Source: Saccharofermentans sp.
GTDB taxonomy: Bacteria > Bacillota > Clostridia > Saccharofermentanales > Saccharofermentanaceae
Length of the DNA: 64,000 bases
Assembly (NCBI GenBank): GCA_024403715.1
Contig: JAKSRJ010000009.1
Coordinates: forward strand, 1-64,000
Direction: 5' to 3'
The translations under genes and the position numbers were made by a program. Every line of letters begins with the position of its first letter. The stretch's first letter is position 1. Positions 26,878 to 36,499 of the stretch are shown piece by piece. A model generated the notes under the pieces. It was given only the letters and a program-made list of their open reading frames with translations, was not told where the DNA came from and searched no databases.

Positions 26878-27654
26878 TTAAAGTTCCTCCGCGAAATGCT
26901 TCTGTAGCTTACCAAATACGAGTACGCCGATAAGAAGAGTTACTACACCAATTACTGTAGCAAGACCTAAGTTCTTAAGGTCAGGTGTCTGGCCATAGTA
27001 AAGAACATCTCTATAGGCGTTAACCATTGGAGTTACAGGATTTAATCTGTAAAGTGATAAATACTTCTCAGGAACATATGACTCAGGGTAGCAGATTGGA
27101 GTAGCGTACATCCAAGCCATAGCGATAATTCCTAGAATATGCTCTAAGTCTCTAAAATAAACTGTCAAAGCAGAGCTAATAAAAGCAATTCCTAAGGCCA
27201 TTATGTACTCGACAATCATTATCACAGGAAGACATAAAATACCGCCAACTGTAGGTCTTACGCCTGATGCAAAAGACACAGCGAGAACAACGATAAATGA
27301 GAGCATCATGTTAACAAATGCTGCTGTTACATAAGAGATTGGAATTACTTCACGAGGGAAATAAATCTTCTTAATAAGATCCTTCTGAGAGATGATGGAT
27401 ACAGATCCACCAGTAATGGATGCGGAGAAGAATAACCATGGAATAAGAGCTACGAACAAGTATAAGTAGAACTTCTCAATACCAGCTCGAAGAATAATGG
27501 AGAAAACCATGTTATAAACGAGGAGCTGAAGCAAAGGATTGATAAACGTCCACATAAAACCGAGGACTGAACCCTTATATCTACCACGCAGGTCTCTTCT
27601 GACCATACTGGTTATCATCTGTCTGTATTCGAATATTTCTTTAAGTCTGCTCAT
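26878..27654 (-). CDS. wzm: Polysaccharide ABC exporter permease
   Basis: An ABC-2-type permease of 258 aa with six TM helices and the RDLRGRYKGSVLGFMW amphipathic N-terminus typical of Wzm/TagG. It pairs with Wzt, 1 base away. Its start overlaps the end of rmd by 14 bases. With no flippase (Wzx) or polymerase (Wzy) in the window, the glycan is made by the ABC-dependent route. Confidence 0.93.
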   Translation of the reverse strand: MSRLKEIFEYRQMITSMVRRDLRGRYKGSVLGFMWTFINPLLQLLVYNMVFSIILRAGIEKFYLYLFVALIPWLFFSASITGGSVSIISQKDLIKKIYFPREVIPISYVTAAFVNMMLSFIVVLAVSFASGVRPTVGGILCLPVIMIVEYIMALGIAFISSALTVYFRDLEHILGIIAMAWMYATPICYPESYVPEKYLSLYRLNPVTPMVNAYRDVLYYGQTPDLKNLGLATVIGVVTLLIGVLVFGKLQKHFAEEL

Positions 27655-28570
27655 TTTTTAAGTAGTACTCGTACATATCCTTCAAAGTATCGAAGATAGA
27701 ATACTGAGGCTCCCAACCAAGATCTTCCTTAATTGCACTGTTATCGCCCAAAACGATAGGTGTATCTACAGGTCTAAATCTCTCCTGATCAACCTCAACC
27801 TTAACATCTACTGAACAAAGGCTAACGATATAGTTAAGCATCTCGTCAAGGCCGTAAGCCTTACCGCTTGCTACGTTATAAATCTTACTATCGTCATCAC
27901 TTTGAAGAATCATTCTATAAGCTCTAACTATGTCACGTACATCAGAGAAATCTCTCTTAGCAGATAAGTTACCTACCATAATCTTACCTGGCTCTCCTGC
28001 AGCTTCGATAGATGCTGCCTGCTTACAAAAGCTTGGGAGAACGAATGAGTCTCTTTGACCAATACCCGTGTGGTTAAATGGACGAACATAATAAATCTTC
28101 ATGCCATATCTTTCTCTATAGCTGTTACAGAACTGTTCTTGAGCAACCTTAGAGATACCATAAGGATTGTTAGCACAAAGTGTAGCGTCTTCCTTAATTG
28201 CTCCATCAATTGGAATATATTCCTCTGAGGAACCTATAAACATAACCTTCGGACCGTTAGGCCCCTTATCCACTGCTTCTAGAATATTAAGAGCACCAAC
28301 TAAGTTAACCTGAACTGTAGTCTGAGGTATCTTCCAAGAAGCACCTACACTACTAATTGCAGCAAGATTAATGATTGCATCTGGTTTTACCTTGTTAACA
28401 AGACCAGATACAAACTCATAATCTAGAAGGTCACCCTGAAAATACTCGACGTCCTTAAGATTTAAGGATGGCATCATATCAGTGCCAGCAACAGTATAAC
28501 CGTTAGCCTGAAGCTCTTGTGTCAGATATCTTCCGACAAAGCCTCCGATACCGAAGATTAAAGCCTTCAT
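27641..28570 (-). CDS. rmd: GDP-6-deoxy-D-mannose reductase (GDP-D-rhamnose forming)
   Basis: A short-chain-type reductase. The NAD(P) loop is GIGGFVGRYL, the active site Y-x3-K is NPYGISK, and RPFNHTGIGQ is the stretch typical of RMD enzymes. It would reduce the Gmd product to GDP-D-rhamnose. GDP-L-fucose synthase is less likely because its marks are missing. It shares TAATG with gmd upstream. 309 aa, normal length. The product should be tested, since related epimerases look similar. Confidence 0.75.
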   Translation of the reverse strand: MKALIFGIGGFVGRYLTQELQANGYTVAGTDMMPSLNLKDVEYFQGDLLDYEFVSGLVNKVKPDAIINLAAISSVGASWKIPQTTVQVNLVGALNILEAVDKGPNGPKVMFIGSSEEYIPIDGAIKEDATLCANNPYGISKVAQEQFCNSYRERYGMKIYYVRPFNHTGIGQRDSFVLPSFCKQAASIEAAGEPGKIMVGNLSAKRDFSDVRDIVRAYRMILQSDDDSKIYNVASGKAYGLDEMLNYIVSLCSVDVKVEVDQERFRPVDTPIVLGDNSAIKEDLGWEPQYSIFDTLKDMYEYYLKNEQT

Positions 28571-29604
28571 TAGATAAGACCAGCTTCCTTCTTAGCGAGG
28601 TTCAAGTCATGCTCAGCCATAATAGCGCAGAGCTGCTCGTAGCTTGTCTTCTGTGGGTTCCAGCCAAGCTTTGTCTTAGCCTTTGTAGGATCACCCCAGA
28701 GGTTAACTACGTCAGTTGGACGATACCACTTCTCGTTTACACATACGAGCATCTTACCTGTAGCCTTATCGTAGCCCTTCTCATCGATACCCTCGCCCTT
28801 CCACTCAAGCTCGATACCATCGTTCTTAAATGCAAGCTCTGTAAACTCTCTTACTGTGTGCTGTACGCCTGTAGCGATTACATAATCGTCTGGCTCGGCC
28901 TGCTGGAGAATAAGCCACATGCACTCTACATAATCCTTAGCATAACCCCAGTCACGAAGTGAATCGAGGTTACCAAGCTCTAAGTGATCCTGGAGACCGC
29001 AAGCGATTCTACCTGCAGCAAGTGTAATCTTACGTGTTACGAAGTTATCTCCACGGCGCTCAGACTCGTGGTTAAAGAGGATACCATTACATGCGAAGAT
29101 GCCGTATGCCTCTCTGTACTGCTTCATCATCCAGAAGCCATACTGCTTAGCTACAGCATATGGGCTGTATGGGTGGAATGGTGTCTTCTCGTTCTGTGGA
29201 ACTTCCTCTACCTTACCGTAGAGCTCAGATGTGGATGCCTGATATACGCGGCATGTCTTATCAAGACCTGCTGTATGTACAGCCTCTAAGATTCTTAATA
29301 CACCGATAGCATCTACGTCACCTGTGTACTCAGCAGCATCAAATGATACCTGTACGTGTGACTGTGCTGCGAGGTTATAAATCTCATCAGGCTTTACCTG
29401 AAGAACGATTCTAATGATGCTAGAGGAATCAGAAAGATCTCCCTCGTGAATAATAAGCTTATCTAAGATGTGATCGATTCTTGATGTTGTAGATACAGAA
29501 GCTCTACGAATGATACCGTGAACCTCATATCCCTTCTCGAGCAAGAACTCTGCAAGATAGGATCCATCCTGACCAGTAATACCTGTGATAAGTGCCTTTT
29601 TCAT
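28570..29604 (-). CDS. gmd: GDP-mannose 4,6-dehydratase
   Basis: It turns GDP-mannose into GDP-4-keto-6-deoxy-mannose. [23 protein letters not shown] is the NADP site, STSELYGK carries the Thr/Ser-Glu pair, and [12 protein letters not shown] the Tyr-Lys pair. FNHESERRG is characteristic of GMD. At 344 aa it has normal length. It opens an operon gmd > rmd > wzm > wzt > two coiled-coil genes > two glycosyltransferases. Confidence 0.96.
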   Translation of the reverse strand: MKKALITGITGQDGSYLAEFLLEKGYEVHGIIRRASVSTTSRIDHILDKLIIHEGDLSDSSSIIRIVLQVKPDEIYNLAAQSHVQVSFDAAEYTGDVDAIGVLRILEAVHTAGLDKTCRVYQASTSELYGKVEEVPQNEKTPFHPYSPYAVAKQYGFWMMKQYREAYGIFACNGILFNHESERRGDNFVTRKITLAAGRIACGLQDHLELGNLDSLRDWGYAKDYVECMWLILQQAEPDDYVIATGVQHTVREFTELAFKNDGIELEWKGEGIDEKGYDKATGKMLVCVNEKWYRPTDVVNLWGDPTKAKTKLGWNPQKTSYEQLCAIMAEHDLNLAKKEAGLI

Positions 29605-29647
29605 TGTTTATCGTCCTCCGATTAAAATCAACTGAATATAATGAAAA

Positions 29648-29653
29648 ATTATA
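29648..29653 (-). promoter_or_regulatory. Extended -10 of the gmd operon
   Basis: Minus strand TGC-TATAAT lies 43 bases before the gmd ATG. It sits in a 106-base AT-rich gap after the neighbouring glycosyltransferase. No clear -35. Confidence 0.6.
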
Positions 29654-29710
29654 GCATACAAAATATGCATTTACCTAATATTATAATATATAGAATTCAT
29701 GAAAATTTAA

Positions 29711-30844
29711 TTACAAAGAAGCGCCTTTGATTGCACTTCTTGCTGCAAGCGCCGCTCTATCCCAATTAAATGTAGCAGCCTGTGCAATTAACTTCTGCTT
29801 ACATTCGCTATCAATTGGGTTTAAAAGCTTATTCTCAATAGCAGCTGCAAATGAATTAACATCATCATGCTTAATCATAGTAAGAAGGCCACCCGAGACC
29901 TCAGGAAGGCTTGAACTATCTGAGATTATACAGTCCGTTCCACAGGCCATCGCCTCTGTTACTGGCATGCCAAAGCCCTCATAAATACTAGGGAAAATAA
30001 AGAGTTCTGCGTTACGAAGAAGGTCGCGCTTCTCCTCATCACTTACGTAACCCGTCTGCACAATACGTGAAGATACTGGACTGTTTTTGATCGCATCCAA
30101 AGTAGCATCTGGCTGCCATCCAAGACCACCTGCTAAGACAAGCTTAACATCAGGGAACTTATCGCTAATTTTGTTAAAAGCTTCAACTATAGTCTTAATA
30201 TTCTTACGAGGCTCTAATGTGCCTACATAAAAGATATAGCGCTCTAAGTCATAGACCTTATTAATATTAGTTGTAAAGCCCACACCAGGAGTATAAAAGG
30301 TAGTATCTACACCACATGGACCTACGTATATTCTGCTCTCATCGACGCCAAATACGTCGATAATCTCCTGCTTAGAAAACTCTGAAATAGTAAGTATCGT
30401 GTTAGCTCTCTTAATAGAGTCACCTAGGTGTCCCTGCAAAAGACGTCTGTTCTTTGCCTGCATAGTCTCAGGGTAGCGCTCACAAACTAAGTCATAGACA
30501 GTAATCATATTAGGGCCAGTAAGACCACCAGGTGTTAAGTAGTTAAAGAACACCGTAGTATCTGCCTTAGACTTAGTGAGCTTATGGTAAGGAATGATTT
30601 TCCCCGCTGCTCCCATTCTTATATAAACAGAAAGCGGAAGCGATCTCACAATATGGAGATCGTTCCCGCTTAAATCCATTTTTAAGTTTTCCGCCAAGAT
30701 TTCCTTCGCACCATTTCTTCCACGAAAATCAAATGCATGAAGTTCGCTGTCTTTCTCGATAAGTCTTTTAGCGACCTCGGCAGTGTAGTTTCCTATACCG
30801 GTAAGGCCTCTTACCGCGATTGGCTGAAGGTTAAAAGAGATCAT
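29711..30844 (-). CDS. Family 4 glycosyltransferase
   Basis: A GT-B enzyme with TGIGNYTAEVAKRL at the N-terminus, GTLEPRKN and the EX7E motif EGFGMPVTE. This layout (GIGNY plus GTLEPRKN) is shared by mannosyl- and rhamnosyltransferases acting from GDP-sugars. It shares TAATG with the phosphomutase gene. 377 aa. Together with the transferase at 19371 it is the most WbpX/Y/Z-like enzyme here, but specificity is unproven. Confidence 0.87.
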   Translation of the reverse strand: MISFNLQPIAVRGLTGIGNYTAEVAKRLIEKDSELHAFDFRGRNGAKEILAENLKMDLSGNDLHIVRSLPLSVYIRMGAAGKIIPYHKLTKSKADTTVFFNYLTPGGLTGPNMITVYDLVCERYPETMQAKNRRLLQGHLGDSIKRANTILTISEFSKQEIIDVFGVDESRIYVGPCGVDTTFYTPGVGFTTNINKVYDLERYIFYVGTLEPRKNIKTIVEAFNKISDKFPDVKLVLAGGLGWQPDATLDAIKNSPVSSRIVQTGYVSDEEKRDLLRNAELFIFPSIYEGFGMPVTEAMACGTDCIISDSSSLPEVSGGLLTMIKHDDVNSFAAAIENKLLNPIDSECKQKLIAQAATFNWDRAALAARSAIKGASL

Positions 30845-32622
30845 TAGCCAAGCTTATTCTCAACAAATGCGCTCATCTGAGCCTTGATTGTCTCGAGTCT
30901 ATCCTTAGCTGTCTGCTCCTCTGTGTCATAAACACCGAAGTAAATCTTAAGCTTAGGCTCAGTACCAGAAGGTCTAGCGCAAGCCCAATCTAAGCCCTTA
31001 TCGCCACCAAGCTCATAGAGAAGAACATTAGATACTGGGAGTGTAAGAGGTGTTGTTGTAACAGTATCACCAGAGAAGTCATATCTTACCTGAGCCTTGT
31101 AGTCTCTTACTGCTACAGGTACTGGACCACCGATAAGGTTAGCTGCATCAGCTGCTGTCTTGCAGTTCTCTAGCTCAGCTCTCATCTGATCCATACCATT
31201 CTTAATCTGGCCTAAGCCTTCCTTACCCTCACGAGTAAAGCTTACAGCCTGCTCGAAGCCATAGCCGTATGTCTTGTAGATTCTCTCGAGTCTATCGAGT
31301 AGTGTCTCACCCTTATCAAAAGACTGTGCTGCCATACCACAAACGAGCATAGCTGCTACTACAGCGTCCTTATCTCTTACGCTTGTACCAGAGAGGTAAC
31401 CATAAGACTCCTCAAAACCGAACTGGAACTTCTTAGAACCGAACTCGTCGTCAATCTTGATTCTCTCACCGATGTACTTAAATCCTGTCAAAGTCTCCTG
31501 AAGCTCAACACCGTAAGCCTCACAAACAGCCTTACAAAGCTTTGTAGAAACGATTGTTGTACAAGCAAAAGCCTCAGCAGGAAGTGTACCTGCCTCCTTC
31601 TTAGAATTAAGGATATAGTCGAGGAGCATAAGTCCAACCTGGTTACCAGTGAAGCACTTGTACTCGCCGTTCTTGTCTCTGCATGCTAGACCAATTCTGT
31701 CAGAGTCTGGGTCAGTACCGAATACCAAAGAAGCGTTAACCTTCTTAGCAAGCTCGATACCCATTGTCAAAGCAGCTGGATCCTCTGGGTTAGGTGTCTT
31801 AACTGTAGGGAAAGCACCATCTGGCATCTCCTGCTGCGCTACGATATGAACATTATTAAAGCCTACTGCCTTAAGGATTCTTCTAACTGGCTTATTACCA
31901 GAACCGTGAAGAGGTGTGTAAACGATAGACATATCTGCCTGTCTCTTAATAGCCTCCTCGTCGATAACTAGTTCCTTAAGCATATTTGTGTAAGCGATAT
32001 CAACCTCTGGTCCAAATCTCTCGATAAGACCCTCGCTAAGTGCCTCATCAAAATCAGCTGTCTTGATATTTCTTACGTCAGCGTACTTATTCATATTAGC
32101 AAGAATAGCTGCTGCAGCCTCCTCAGTAACCTGGCCGCCGTCCTCGCCGTAAACCTTATAACCGTTATACTTAGGTGGGTTGTGGGAAGCTGTAACCATT
32201 ACACCAGCAAAAGCGCCAAAGTATCTAACAGCATAAGAACACATAGGAACAGGACGAAGCTCATCTGTGAGGAATACCTTGATTCCATAAGCTGCAAATG
32301 TTGTAGCAGCAATTTGAGCAAACTCAGGAGAGAAGTGTCTTGAATCGTGTGAGATAACTACACCTCTCTTCATAGCCTCCTCGCCAGACTCTACGATATA
32401 GTTAGCAAGTCCTGCAGAAGCCTTAGCTACTGTGTATACGTTCATTCTGTTTGTACCAGCACCGATAACACCACGAAGTCCACCAGTACCGAACTCGAGA
32501 TCCTTATAAAATCTCTCTTCAATCTCGTTAGCGTCATCCTTAATAGCGAGAAGCTCAGCTCTTGTTGCCTCATCGAAATAAGAATCTGTGCTCCAAATCT
32601 TATATGTGTCCATTGCGCCCAT
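30844..32622 (-). CDS. Phosphohexomutase (phosphoglucomutase/phosphomannomutase)
   Basis: It interconverts hexose-6-P and hexose-1-P. The catalytic Ser is in TASHNPPKYNG, the metal loop is DPDSDRIG, and the sugar-binding loop is FGFEESYGY. At 592 aa it is the long Firmicute PgcA-like form, most often glucose-specific. Context with manC and gmd makes mannose-6-P use plausible too. It follows yfhO and precedes a glycosyltransferase. AGGAGG lies about 10 bases before the ATG. Confidence 0.92.
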   Translation of the reverse strand: MGAMDTYKIWSTDSYFDEATRAELLAIKDDANEIEERFYKDLEFGTGGLRGVIGAGTNRMNVYTVAKASAGLANYIVESGEEAMKRGVVISHDSRHFSPEFAQIAATTFAAYGIKVFLTDELRPVPMCSYAVRYFGAFAGVMVTASHNPPKYNGYKVYGEDGGQVTEEAAAAILANMNKYADVRNIKTADFDEALSEGLIERFGPEVDIAYTNMLKELVIDEEAIKRQADMSIVYTPLHGSGNKPVRRILKAVGFNNVHIVAQQEMPDGAFPTVKTPNPEDPAALTMGIELAKKVNASLVFGTDPDSDRIGLACRDKNGEYKCFTGNQVGLMLLDYILNSKKEAGTLPAEAFACTTIVSTKLCKAVCEAYGVELQETLTGFKYIGERIKIDDEFGSKKFQFGFEESYGYLSGTSVRDKDAVVAAMLVCGMAAQSFDKGETLLDRLERIYKTYGYGFEQAVSFTREGKEGLGQIKNGMDQMRAELENCKTAADAANLIGGPVPVAVRDYKAQVRYDFSGDTVTTTPLTLPVSNVLLYELGGDKGLDWACARPSGTEPKLKIYFGVYDTEEQTAKDRLETIKAQMSAFVENKLG

Positions 32623-32648
32623 TTGTTAAATACCTCCTGCGCGTATTA

Positions 32649-35504
32649 TTATTTTTTCTTAACCGCAATATTATTACAGTTCTTCTTACGAGAATCAATA
32701 ACCGAAACAGCTATTAATCCTACTATACCAACCACAGAAACTAGTAATCCTGCCTTAAATCCAGGAGGAGTAAACCTCAAAGTAATGTCGTGGCTACCTT
32801 CACCACTATCTATTGCAATCAAAGCATCCTGATATGGAATAATTGGTGTCTCCACGCCATCAACATAGCAAGTCCAGCCATTCTCATAAGGAATTGTAGT
32901 AAGTACCAACTCATCAGAACCTACATTGGCACTTAAGTCTACATAGCCATCAGATACATCATTTACTGTAACTGCGGTGTTATTAACGCCTGAGAACTGA
33001 TTCTCAAAACTCTCCATATCAAAATAGGCGAAGTTTACTTCCATCAAAGTAAAACTGCTGCTCTCAGAACTTATGGATAGATTGATTTTATCTCCAACTT
33101 CAAATGATCCAAGTCTATAGACACAGGAATAGTATGTGCCAGCAGAATGACTTCCGATACACTGACCATTGAGATATATGTCTGAATCTCCCATCGTTCT
33201 AGGAACTGTGATACTAACGTATAACTCATCAGGTCGTGTAATCTCAACATCGTAGCTGATAATTAGCGGAATCTTAGCATTTGTCTGATAGTAAGTTGAA
33301 GCATTAATATAATCATCTACAACCTCCAAACCCAAATCATCTGGATCGAATGATTCACTATCCTCATCTCTATCAGAGTGAACTGTCTCTTCATCTACTG
33401 TAGATACTATATAGTTATTCAAATTGATATCTGCACAATTAACTAACTCCATAGTAATACCATCTTCTTGAGTGATGATATAGTCCTCATTAAAGCTATC
33501 AAACAATGAAGCATACCAATCATTTCTGAACTCAAAATAATTCTTAGATTCTGTAGAAGTCTCCAATGAATAGAAATCAAAGTCCAAAGCACTACTTTGA
33601 ACAGGAAATGCTAGTGGCAATACATTATCGTTACGATAGAAATTGATTGTATCTGTAGAAGCAATAAAACTTGCATCCTGATACTCATCAGTGCAATACA
33701 AAGTTCCAATAGAAAAGAACGCATCTGTATCAGGAGCACAATAAGAATATGTATCTGCAAAATAATTGTAGTTAACCAAATATCCTAGTTGCTTTAAGAA
33801 TCTTCCAAAATTTTTATTGGAGTTAGAATTAAAGAAAGATACTCCTCTATATCCTGCATACTGAGATGCTCCACTTATATCAAGTGCATTCTTCGAAAAA
33901 ATATTCTCATACTCACTTCTAAAACCGTTAGCTACATTGTTAGTCGCGTCAGCACAGTCCATAAAGGTCGCGATGCCTTCTTTATATTCATCTATCTCAC
34001 CGTAAAAAATAGACATCGTTGCTGTTCCAGAAGAAAGCATAGGAGCAAGAATTGCAGTCTCAAAAACAACAACTATTGCAAGAATCTTAGGAAGAATAAT
34101 TCCCATATCCTTTAACTGACCAGCCCAATCTTCCTTTTTCATACCCAATAGGATAAGAATAATTACAGCTATAAAAGCAATATTGTAAACAAAGAGCTTG
34201 TCGTTCTTATTCATATCTCCAAAGCTTTGTGCAAAGAGAAGTAACCCCGCAAGAATAGCACCTGACTTCAAAAGGTCGTTAACAGTTATTTCCTTAAGCC
34301 TTTCGAAAGCTTTGTAGGAGACAATCAAGAAAAATGGTAAAAATACAAACGCTTCTCTATGCCAGAACCAGTTAGGTCTATCAAAAACCTGCCAAGCTAT
34401 ATCCAATACATCAATACAAAGAGTGATATAAATCAAAATGAATGATGCTGTATAAAGCTTCTTTTCCCTACCACTAAAAGCTTTACTTACGAGGTATACA
34501 GTACAAAGAATTGTTACCAAGAGACTTACAAAAATAAACGGTAAATTATGAATTAAAACCTCTCCGAAGTCACCTGGATAGCCTAAGAAGAATCTATCTA
34601 CTATTTGCGCAAAGGAGAAAGTTACATAATAATCTTCAAGATTATAGTGAGTTGGATCGCTATTTGTTATCGTATCTAAACCCACAGGCACCAATATAGC
34701 GCCTAGTGTTAAACCACAAAGAACAGCACGAAGAATAAAACTGCCAATAATCTTTAATGGCTGCTTAGACTTCTCAAACAATCCTTCTAGATACATTCTT
34801 GCTAACAAATATAGGAAAGAAAAAACACCTACCATGTAAGCCATATAATAGTTAGAAAAGAATAATAATAGAAGAACAGCAGTAACTCCTCCAAGCTTGC
34901 CATTCTTGATATAACGTTCAATCATCAACAACAATAGAGGCAATAACAAATATCCATCAAGCCACATAATTTGGAGCATGAAGAGCATTACATAAGAAGA
35001 GTACGCATACATAACACCCCAGAGAATCGGCCACTTAGACTTCTTATCAATAGATCTCTCCCTTATAAAAGCGCACATAAACGCTGCAGATAAAGATATC
35101 TTCAAGCACATAAGAAGTAGAACGAATTCATTTGTCTGAGTAGAATCAAAGAGCAAAACAAGTAAATTGAATGGGCTTGATAAATAGTAACCAAAAGTAC
35201 CCGCGAAGTTTTTACCAGCACCAAGTAAAAATGAATAACCAAAATTAGAAACGAGATTACTAAAATCAAGATTCATTAGTTTTGATTTAAGCAAGAAGAG
35301 ATATGGAGCATACTGTGCTTCCAAATCAGAAATCAAAACAGTGTATTTACCTAGGGGATATTTCAGGCTAGTCGCACTTATTACAATAAAGCACAGTATA
35401 GCAATTAACCCAGCAATTAAAGGCATCAACGCGACATCTTTTACATCTTTCTTGGTAATCTTCTTAGAAGGAACGTTAAGAGTTGATACTTCTTTCATGG
35501 ACAC
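32649..35504 (-). CDS. YfhO family membrane glycosyltransferase-like protein, 951 aa
   Basis: About 13 TM helices in the first 480 residues (first at 27-48), then a large outer beta domain and a final TM helix near 920-940. Family marks are SDLEAQYAPYLFLLKSKL, FGYSFLLGAGKNF and MLFMLQIMWLDGYLLLPLLL. In Bacillus, CsbB loads a sugar on undecaprenyl phosphate and YfhO transfers it outside. A CsbB-like gene starts 60 bases away on the other strand, supporting that role here. AAGGAG precedes the ATG. The phosphomutase follows 26 bases downstream. Confidence 0.9.
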   Translation of the reverse strand: MSMKEVSTLNVPSKKITKKDVKDVALMPLIAGLIAILCFIVISATSLKYPLGKYTVLISDLEAQYAPYLFLLKSKLMNLDFSNLVSNFGYSFLLGAGKNFAGTFGYYLSSPFNLLVLLFDSTQTNEFVLLLMCLKISLSAAFMCAFIRERSIDKKSKWPILWGVMYAYSSYVMLFMLQIMWLDGYLLLPLLLLMIERYIKNGKLGGVTAVLLLLFFSNYYMAYMVGVFSFLYLLARMYLEGLFEKSKQPLKIIGSFILRAVLCGLTLGAILVPVGLDTITNSDPTHYNLEDYYVTFSFAQIVDRFFLGYPGDFGEVLIHNLPFIFVSLLVTILCTVYLVSKAFSGREKKLYTASFILIYITLCIDVLDIAWQVFDRPNWFWHREAFVFLPFFLIVSYKAFERLKEITVNDLLKSGAILAGLLLFAQSFGDMNKNDKLFVYNIAFIAVIILILLGMKKEDWAGQLKDMGIILPKILAIVVVFETAILAPMLSSGTATMSIFYGEIDEYKEGIATFMDCADATNNVANGFRSEYENIFSKNALDISGASQYAGYRGVSFFNSNSNKNFGRFLKQLGYLVNYNYFADTYSYCAPDTDAFFSIGTLYCTDEYQDASFIASTDTINFYRNDNVLPLAFPVQSSALDFDFYSLETSTESKNYFEFRNDWYASLFDSFNEDYIITQEDGITMELVNCADINLNNYIVSTVDEETVHSDRDEDSESFDPDDLGLEVVDDYINASTYYQTNAKIPLIISYDVEITRPDELYVSITVPRTMGDSDIYLNGQCIGSHSAGTYYSCVYRLGSFEVGDKINLSISSESSSFTLMEVNFAYFDMESFENQFSGVNNTAVTVNDVSDGYVDLSANVGSDELVLTTIPYENGWTCYVDGVETPIIPYQDALIAIDSGEGSHDITLRFTPPGFKAGLLVSVVGIVGLIAVSVIDSRKKNCNNIAVKKK

Positions 35505-35533
35505 TCCTTGGTTTGTTCTATTCTTGGCTTTAT

Positions 35534-35541
35534 ATTATAAT
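35534..35541. promoter_or_regulatory. Shared symmetric -10 (ATTATAAT) of yfhO and the csbB-like gene
   Basis: TATAAT is at 35536-35541 on the plus strand and at 35534-35539 (read as TATAAT) on the minus strand. A TTTGTT at 35512-35517 is the best plus-strand -35. The two promoters overlap and cannot be used at the same instant. Confidence 0.55.
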
Positions 35542-35563
35542 ACAAAAGTGATTGGAGGACATT

Positions 35564-36499
35564 ATGCTCATTAGTTTGGTTGTTCCATGTTATAACGAAG
35601 AAGAAGCGTTACCTTATCTTTATAACGCTCTTTGTGATGTTCGTAAGGAAGTGACAAACCATGAGTTTGAGTTCATTTTTGTAAATGATGGTAGTCGCGA
35701 TAAGACAGCGGACGTTATCAAGAAGTTCGCTAGCGAAGATAAGGACTGCAAGTATGTAATTTTCTCCAGAAATTTCGGCAAAGAAGCTGCCATGTACGCA
35801 GGACTTACTAAGGCAAAGGGCGACTTGGTTGCTATTATGGATGCTGATATGCAAGATCCTCCTTCTCTTATCCCAAGCATGATTAAGTCAATCGAGAACG
35901 ATGAAGCTGATATCATTGCTACTAGAAGAGTAACACGTGAAGGCGAGCCTAAGATTAGAAGCTTCTTCGCGAGAATGTTCTATAAGATTATCAATAAGAT
36001 GGTTGAAGTCGAGATTGCAGATGGCGCTAGAGATTTTAGACTCATGAAGCGTCAAGTAGTAGATGCGATTCTAGATCTTAACGAGAGGCAGAGATTTTCC
36101 AAGGGTATCTTTGCCTGGGTTGGTTTCCGTACTAAGTGGCTTGAATTTGTTAATACAGAGCGTGTCGCTGGCGAGACAAAGTGGAGTTTTTGGAAGCTCT
36201 TTAAGTATGCCATAGACGGAATCGTATCTTTTACTACAGCACCACTTAGATTTGCAACATATCTTGGATTTACTACAGCCTTTGCTGGTTTTGCATATCT
36301 TGTTTACTACTTTATTAGAGCAATTATTCTTAGAATCTATGATGTAGTACCAGGATACCCTTCACTTCTATGCTTTATCCTCTTTATCGGTGGTTCTATT
36401 TTGATGTCACTCGGTGTTCTTGGTGAATATATTGGAAGAACATTCGTAGAAGTTAAGCGCCGACCTATTTATATCAAGGCAGAAGAATCAGAAGACTAA
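35564..36499 (+). CDS. CsbB/GtrB-type polyprenyl-phosphate sugar transferase
   Basis: It loads a sugar onto undecaprenyl phosphate on the inner membrane face. The GT-A domain (about 1-215) has VVPCYNEEEALP, DADMQDPP (metal site) and RQRFSKGIFAWVG-like RQRFSKG. Two TM helices follow (about 230-255 and 265-295). The ATG at 35564 sits 5 bases after GGAGG; a TTG further upstream would overlap that site. Divergent from yfhO, so the two form a likely glycosylation pair. 311 aa, usual length. Confidence 0.92.
   Translation: MLISLVVPCYNEEEALPYLYNALCDVRKEVTNHEFEFIFVNDGSRDKTADVIKKFASEDKDCKYVIFSRNFGKEAAMYAGLTKAKGDLVAIMDADMQDPPSLIPSMIKSIENDEADIIATRRVTREGEPKIRSFFARMFYKIINKMVEVEIADGARDFRLMKRQVVDAILDLNERQRFSKGIFAWVGFRTKWLEFVNTERVAGETKWSFWKLFKYAIDGIVSFTTAPLRFATYLGFTTAFAGFAYLVYYFIRAIILRIYDVVPGYPSLLCFILFIGGSILMSLGVLGEYIGRTFVEVKRRPIYIKAEESED

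Noticed and set aside
27641..28570. GDP-L-fucose synthase
   Set aside because: The length and the RPFNHTG stretch fit RMD better, and the usual fucose synthase signatures are missing.
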